Shown piece after piece: positions 33,846 to 37,730 of a stretch of 37,730 nt of DNA. The notes beneath the pieces are model-generated. The model was not told where the DNA came from. It was given only the letters and a program-made list of their open reading frames with translations, and made no database searches. The stretch is from a bacterium (GTDB lineage: Bacteria > Krumholzibacteriota > Krumholzibacteriia > LZORAL124-64-63). The stretch's first letter is position 1. The number at the start of each line of letters is the position of its first letter. Where the stretch lies: the NCBI GenBank assembly GCA_020440705.1, contig JAGRNP010000018.1:1-37730 (forward strand), given 5' to 3'. Position numbers and translations under genes: made by a program.

Positions 33846-34778
33846 ATGTTTGCGACACTCCGCAGGAAACGGGCGGCCGCGCCGGCCTCCCGGGACACTC
33901 CGCCGGACCCCGGCCGACGACGCCTGCTGCGGCTCGCCGCCGGCGCCGTGCCCGCGGCCGTGGCCGGCGGCGGCGGGCTCGGTCTGGTCGGGATCTCCGG
34001 TGCGGGCCGGGCCGCAGAAGTCTCCCGGCGCCGGCTGGACGTCCCGCGCCTGCCCCCAGGGCTGTCCGGCCTGCGCATCGCCCAATTGAGCGACCTGCAT
34101 CTCGGCGGCGCCGCGACCCTGGCGCGGCTGGACGCCATCCTGGCGGCGGTCCGGCCCCACCGCCCCGACCTCGTCGTGGTGACCGGCGACATCGCCGACG
34201 ACCTGCGGCTGCTCCCCGGGGCCCTCGATCGCATCGCGGCCCTGGCGCCGCCCCTGGGCGTGTTCGCCTGCCTCGGCAATCACGAGTACGGGGTCGGCAT
34301 CCGCGCGGTGCGGGAAGCGTTCGGCGCCTCGCCCATCCGGCTGCTGGTCGACGCCCACCGGCCGGTCCGCTGGCATGGCACGCCCTGGACCATCGCCGCC
34401 GTCGATGACCCGGGCGGCGGACTGCTCCGCGATCGCCGGCCCGGCATGCTCCCCGCCGCGGTCGACCGGGCCCTGGACCAGGCCGAGGCGGGGCGCTTCA
34501 CCCTCCTGCTGAGCCATCGGCCGGAGGCCTTCGACCCGGCGGCCGCCCGGGGCGTCGGCCTGACCCTCGCCGGCCACACCCACGGCGGCCAGGTGGCCCT
34601 GGGCGGCCGCTCGATCCTGGCCCTCACGCGCCGGTTCCCCTATCCCTGGGGCCTCTACCGCCGCGCCGACAGCCTCCTCTACGTGACGTCCGGCGCCGGC
34701 CAGTGGCTCCCCTTCCGCCTCGGCTGCCCGGCCGAGGTGCCCATCTTCGACCTCCATCCGGCCGGATCCACCGGCTGA
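33846..34778 (+). CDS. Calcineurin-like metallophosphoesterase, YkuE/YaeI type
   Basis: The 310-residue protein carries the metal-binding set in order: QLSDLHLGG, VVTGDIADD, CLGNHEYG, LLSHRPEAF and AGHTHGGQ. The N-terminus has GRRRLLRLAAGAVPAAVAGGGGLGL, which resembles a twin-arginine export signal. Relatives of this type act on phospholipid or UDP-sugar lipids at the membrane; the substrate is not known here. ATG 33846 has no clear ribosome site, so the start is uncertain. It lies divergent from dusB and 80 nt upstream of a glycosyltransferase. Confidence 0.85.
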   Translation: MFATLRRKRAAAPASRDTPPDPGRRRLLRLAAGAVPAAVAGGGGLGLVGISGAGRAAEVSRRRLDVPRLPPGLSGLRIAQLSDLHLGGAATLARLDAILAAVRPHRPDLVVVTGDIADDLRLLPGALDRIAALAPPLGVFACLGNHEYGVGIRAVREAFGASPIRLLVDAHRPVRWHGTPWTIAAVDDPGGGLLRDRRPGMLPAAVDRALDQAEAGRFTLLLSHRPEAFDPAAARGVGLTLAGHTHGGQVALGGRSILALTRRFPYPWGLYRRADSLLYVTSGAGQWLPFRLGCPAEVPIFDLHPAGSTG

Positions 34779-34796
34779 GCCGCCCGCGCCGCGGCC

Positions 34797-34825
34797 TTGG
34801 CGCAGACCCCGGCCCGCGGTATGCT
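34797..34825 (+). promoter_or_regulatory. Promoter candidate for the GT4-amidase pair
   Basis: TTGGCG (34797-34802) and TATGCT (34820-34825) are 17 bp apart, 34 nt before GTG 34859. Confidence 0.45.
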
Positions 34826-34858
34826 TGCGGCGCCCATCCCCCGGCATCGGAGAAGACC

Positions 34859-35968
34859 GTGACCTTGGCGCGCCCCTACCACCTCTGTTTCGTCAACTCC
34901 ATGCGGGGCTGGGGCGGTGCCGAGGTGTGGATGCACGAGACGGCGCTGGCCCTGCGCGATCGCGGCGTGGCGGTCAGCTTCGTGGCCAACCCCGGCAGCG
35001 AGTTGCACCGGCGCGCCGTCGCCGACGGGCTGCCCGTCGCCCCGCTCACGATCCGGGTCGACGGCGCGCCCTGGACCATCGTCGGACTCGCCCGACGGCT
35101 GCGCCGCCTGGGCGCCACCGCGCTCGTGGCCAACCAGACCAAGGACGTGAAGGTGGGCGCCCCGGCCGGGCGCCTGGCCGGCCTGCGGCACATCCTCTCC
35201 ACGCGTGAGAGCGACTTCCCCCTCAAGGACCGCCCCGACTACCGCTGGGCCTTCCAGGTGCTGTGCACCGGCGTGCTGGTCAACAGCGAAGCCACCCGCC
35301 GCACCACCCTGGCCAGCGCTCCCTGGCTCGACCCGGCCCGGGTGCACCTGCTCTACAAGGGCATCGACATCGAGCGCTTCGCCGCCGGCCCCGTGCCGAC
35401 CGGACCGTTCACCGTGGGATTCGTGGGGCAGCTCATCGGGCGCAAGGGCGTGCCCGAGCTGATGACCGCCTGGAGCGCCATCGACGCCGAGGTCCGCCCG
35501 GAGCGCCCCCGCCTGCGCCTGGCCGGCGACGGCGAACTGCGGGCCGACCTGGAGCGCTGGCGCGGCGGCCTGCGCCACCCGGACGCCGTCGAGATCCTCG
35601 GCTACGTCGAGGACGTGCCGGCGTTCTACCGCACGTTGCACCTGCTCGCGATGCCCAGCCACGCGGAGGGCTTCGGCCTCGCCGCCGCCGAGGCCCTGGC
35701 CTGCGACGTGCCGGTCGTCGCCGGCGACGCCAGCAGCCTGCCCGAGATCGTGCGCCCGGGCGAGACCGGCCTGCTCGTGCCGCCGCGCGACCCGGCGGCC
35801 CTCACCGACGCCCTGCGGATGCTCATCGACGACCCGGTCCGGGCGCGTTCCCTCGGCCTGGCCGGCGGCCGCTTCGTGCGCGCCGCCTTTCCCCGCACGC
35901 GCACCCTCGACCGCCTGCTGGCCCTGACCGGACACCCCGACCACCCGCCCGAGGAGCATCCCGCATGA
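34859..35968 (+). CDS. GT4-family glycosyltransferase
   Basis: The 369-residue protein is a GT-B enzyme. The N-terminal half has RGWGGAEVWMHETALAL, the loop typical of the acceptor side. The C-terminal half has FTVGFVGQLIGRKGVPELM, LRLAGDGELRADLE and the donor-site block MPSHAEGFGLAAAEALACDVPVVA, followed by LPEIVRPGETGLLVPP. The start is GTG 34859 with GGAGAAG upstream. It overlaps the next gene by 4 nt (ATGA). It probably works on a cell-surface glycan; the substrates are unknown. Confidence 0.88.
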   Translation: MTLARPYHLCFVNSMRGWGGAEVWMHETALALRDRGVAVSFVANPGSELHRRAVADGLPVAPLTIRVDGAPWTIVGLARRLRRLGATALVANQTKDVKVGAPAGRLAGLRHILSTRESDFPLKDRPDYRWAFQVLCTGVLVNSEATRRTTLASAPWLDPARVHLLYKGIDIERFAAGPVPTGPFTVGFVGQLIGRKGVPELMTAWSAIDAEVRPERPRLRLAGDGELRADLERWRGGLRHPDAVEILGYVEDVPAFYRTLHLLAMPSHAEGFGLAAAEALACDVPVVAGDASSLPEIVRPGETGLLVPPRDPAALTDALRMLIDDPVRARSLGLAGGRFVRAAFPRTRTLDRLLALTGHPDHPPEEHPA

Positions 35969-36765
35969 AGACCCTGCGCATCGCCGCCGTCCAGACCCGC
36001 CCCGAGTTCGGCGCCGTCGACGCCAACGTGGCGGCGGCCCTCGCCCTCGTCCCGACGGGTTGCGACCTGGCCGTCCTGCCCGAACTCTTCGCCACCGGCT
36101 ACCAGTTCACCTCGCCGGACGAGGTGCGCACTTTCGCCGAGGACGTGACCGGCGGTGGCTCCGCTCCCGTGTGCGAACGCCTGGCGCAGTTCGCCGGCGA
36201 CACCGGCACCACCGTCGTGGCCGGCCTGGCAGAGCGGGCGGGCGACCGGCTTTTCAACGCGGCCGTCCTGGTCCGGCCCGATGGCAGCCGCGACGTCTAC
36301 CGCAAGGTGCACCTCTTCCTCGACGAGAAGTCGCTCTTCACCCCGGGCGACCTGGGCTTCCCCGTCTTCGCCGCCTGCGGCACGCGCGTCGGGCTGATGA
36401 TCTGCTTCGACTGGATCTTTCCCGAGGCCGCGCGCAGCCTGGCCCTGGGCGGCGCCGAACTGATCGGCCACCCCTCGAACCTGCTCCTGCCCTGGTGCCA
36501 GGCCGCCATGGTCACCCGCGCCCAGGAGAACATGGTGCCCATCGTCACGGCCAATCGCGTGGGCAGCGAGAACCGCACCGGCCGCGAGCTCACCTTCAGC
36601 GGCCGCAGCCAGATCATCGCGCGCCTCGGCGACCGCCTCGCGTCCCTCGACGCCACGGAGACCGGCGCCGCCGTCGCCGACGTGGAGATCGTCGAGCGCG
36701 ACAAGCTCTTCACGGCGCGCAACGATCTCTTCGGGGATCGGCGGCCGGAGGCGTACCGTTTCTGA
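35965..36765 (+). CDS. Carbon-nitrogen hydrolase (nitrilase superfamily)
   Basis: The 266-residue protein has the complete catalytic triad: E40 (AVLPELFATGY), K114 (VYRKVHLF) and C147 (VGLMICFDWIFPE). The length and RKVHLF context fit amidase-type members such as omega-amidase or N-carbamoyl-amide hydrolases; which amide is cleaved cannot be told. Its ATG overlaps the stop of the GT4 gene, so translation is coupled. A long structured element starts 11 nt after its stop. Confidence 0.88.
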   Translation: MKTLRIAAVQTRPEFGAVDANVAAALALVPTGCDLAVLPELFATGYQFTSPDEVRTFAEDVTGGGSAPVCERLAQFAGDTGTTVVAGLAERAGDRLFNAAVLVRPDGSRDVYRKVHLFLDEKSLFTPGDLGFPVFAACGTRVGLMICFDWIFPEAARSLALGGAELIGHPSNLLLPWCQAAMVTRAQENMVPIVTANRVGSENRTGRELTFSGRSQIIARLGDRLASLDATETGAAVADVEIVERDKLFTARNDLFGDRRPEAYRF

Positions 36766-36776
36766 TCCGCCCATGG

Positions 36777-36894
36777 GCCTTCCGTCCCGGTGCCGAGGGG
36801 CGCACCGCTCGGCGAAGAGGCAGGCCATCGGCCTGCCTCTTCTCTTCGCCAGGCTCAGACTCGCGTTGCACCCCTCGGCACCGGGACGGAAGGC
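36777..36894 (+). repeat. Structured repeat element, unit 1 (sense to the upstream amidase gene)
   Basis: The outer arms 36777-36804 and 36867-36894 pair over 28 positions with one mismatch. Inside, a 12- to 13-bp apical hairpin (36814-36842, loop ATC) is flanked by CGCTCGGCG on the left and CTCTTCG...CTCAGACTCGCGT on the right. Unit 2 repeats this plan in the opposite orientation. The stems differ between the units, but the changes are compensated. Confidence 0.85.
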
Positions 36895-37109
36895 GCGGCG
36901 ACACGAAACGGCACGCCACCGCCCCACTTGGAAGAGATGCGTTGGGTCCGGGGAAGGTCTCAGCGGGCTGGGTCGGGCTGTCCACTCCGGGTGCCGAACA
37001 GGGAGCCGCAGGCGATCATGGGAAGGGCGCCGCCCGAAGCGCGCTGGCCGGGCCCGACGGCCGCGGTGCCCCTTCCCCGGCCCTCTTCCACCCCATCGAG
37101 GCCGTCCGG
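36895..37109. other. Spacer between the two structured units
   Basis: There is no coding signal. It contains GGAAGAG (36930-36936) and CCGGGGAAGG (36948-36957), which recur inverted at 37083-37089 and 37071-37080. Each pair stands at a similar distance beyond its unit, so the repeated unit may extend into this spacer. No transposase or terminal target duplication is visible. Confidence 0.5.
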
Positions 37110-37226
37110 GGCTCCCGCCCCGCGGATGGGGTGCGAAACGCGAGTCTGAGTCCTCGAAGAGCAGAAGCAGGCCATGGGCCTGCTTCTGCGCCGAGCGATT
37201 CGCACCCCATCCGCGGGGCGGGAGCC
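37110..37226 (-). repeat. Structured repeat element, unit 2 (sense to glgC)
   Basis: The outer arms 37110-37137 and 37199-37226 pair perfectly over 28 bp. Read on the minus strand it has the same core as unit 1: CGCTCGGCG, an apical stem (GCAGAAGCAGGCCC/GGGCCTGCTTCTGC), then CTCTTCG...CTCAGACTCGCGT. It abuts the stop codon of glgC at 37227. Confidence 0.85.
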
Positions 37227-37730
37227 TCAGACAGCCTCCGTGAGGTCGAGCCCCTTCGGCACCACCACGATCCCCGACTCGGTGACCGTGAAGAGCCGCC
37301 GGTCCTGCTCCGGATCGACGCCGATCTTGAAGCCCTCGGGGATGATCACGTCCTTGTCGATGATGGCCCGCTTGATCTCCGCGTAGCGGCCCACGTTCAC
37401 GTCGTCCATGATGATCGAATCGCTGATCCGGCTGAACGAGTTGATGCGGACGCCCCGGCCGACGATGGAACGGGAGACGTGGCCGCCCGAGATGATCGAG
37501 CCGCCCCCGACGATGCTGTCCTCCACGCGCCCCGGCAGCTTGCCGTCCTCGGTGAAGCCGGCCACCGATTTGAACGGCGGCACCGGCGGCTGCCAGGCGC
37601 GGAACACCCACTTGCGGTCGTACAGGTCGAAGGGAGGCCGGCGGCTGACGAGCTCCATGGAGGTCTCGTAGTAGGAGTCGAGGGTCCCGATGTCGCGCCA
37701 GTACTTCGGCTGGTGCGTTTCCGGGTCGCG
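37227..37730 (-). CDS. glgC: Glucose-1-phosphate adenylyltransferase, C-terminal part (cut by window edge)
   Basis: The frame is open to the right edge. The visible 167 residues start [22 protein letters not shown], the GlgC linker between the nucleotidyltransferase and beta-helix domains. They continue into a left-handed beta-helix ([41 protein letters not shown]). The enzyme makes ADP-glucose for glycogen synthesis. The N-terminal catalytic half lies outside the window. The stop codon directly abuts structured element 2. Confidence 0.88.
   Translation of the reverse strand, partial: RDPETHQPKYWRDIGTLDSYYETSMELVSRRPPFDLYDRKWVFRAWQPPVPPFKSVAGFTEDGKLPGRVEDSIVGGGSIISGGHVSRSIVGRGVRINSFSRISDSIIMDDVNVGRYAEIKRAIIDKDVIIPEGFKIGVDPEQDRRLFTVTESGIVVVPKGLDLTEAV

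Noticed and set aside
36777-37226. Terminal inverted repeats of a MITE or insertion sequence, or a CRISPR array
   Set aside because: There is no transposase, no target duplication, and the outer arms of the two units differ from each other. Two inverted units without spacer periodicity are not a CRISPR.
36773-37243. Open frames through the structured repeats
   Set aside because: They exist only because the palindromes avoid stops. No ribosome site and no protein-like composition; sequence conservation follows stems, not codons.

Overview
The window is a GC-rich bacterial chromosome segment with about 33 genes on both strands and no RNA genes, transposases or phage genes that I can see. The protein set suggests a diderm of the wider FCB group, most like an uncultured phylum such as Krumholzibacteriota or Eisenbacteria. 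The clues are exported proteins with FlgD/T9SS-like C-terminal domains, Asp-rich DDDGDG repeats, several TPR lipoproteins and a class 1B PyrD/PyrK. The phylum is an inference and cannot be settled from this window.

Layout. 1-2159: start of a flavoprotein-like gene, then divergent etfB-etfA behind a near-consensus promoter. 2270-4830: a coupled SxtJ-like / carbamoyltransferase / DUF5989 trio. 4910-10258: exported proteins (chalcone-isomerase-like, SdrD-B-like lipoprotein, TPR protein) around a GT2-TPR glycosyltransferase. 10552-14313: nitronate-monooxygenase-like enzyme, bacteriohemerythrin and a membrane Fe-S oxidoreductase of the ETF:quinone type, which probably takes electrons from EtfBA. 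14432-17966: a 916-residue surface protein and a cohesin-like exported protein. 18239-23462: a sugar operon (CoA-binding protein, Rmd-like reductase, UDP-glucose dehydrogenase, DegT aminotransferase) ending in a degenerate hydroxymethylbilane synthase with an acidic tail. 23453-30484: pyrimidine genes on the minus strand (pyrR-pyrB-pyrC', a TPR lipoprotein, pyrK, pyrD) behind a PyrR-type attenuator. 30547-33689: dusB, a LysM-TPR lipoprotein and a double ABC ATPase in overlapping frames. 33846-36765: metallophosphoesterase, GT4 glycosyltransferase and nitrilase-family amidase. 37227-37730: the 3' part of glgC.

The most unusual features are as follows. (1) Two ~118-nt structured elements lie between the nitrilase and glgC genes. 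Each directly follows a stop codon in the sense direction of its gene. They share single-stranded core sequence, while their stems differ by compensated base-pair changes. (2) A HemC homologue has lost the cofactor cysteine and carries a ~74-residue acidic tail. (3) The dihydroorotase lacks its HxH zinc motif and sits beside pyrB, as in pseudo-dihydroorotase/ATCase complexes. (4) A complete PyrR-style leader can be read, with promoter, antiterminator and terminator. (5) The promoters of the Fe-S oxidoreductase and of the cohesin-like gene share one layout, and the first carries a TGAATG/CATTCA operator-like palindrome at the predicted start of transcription.
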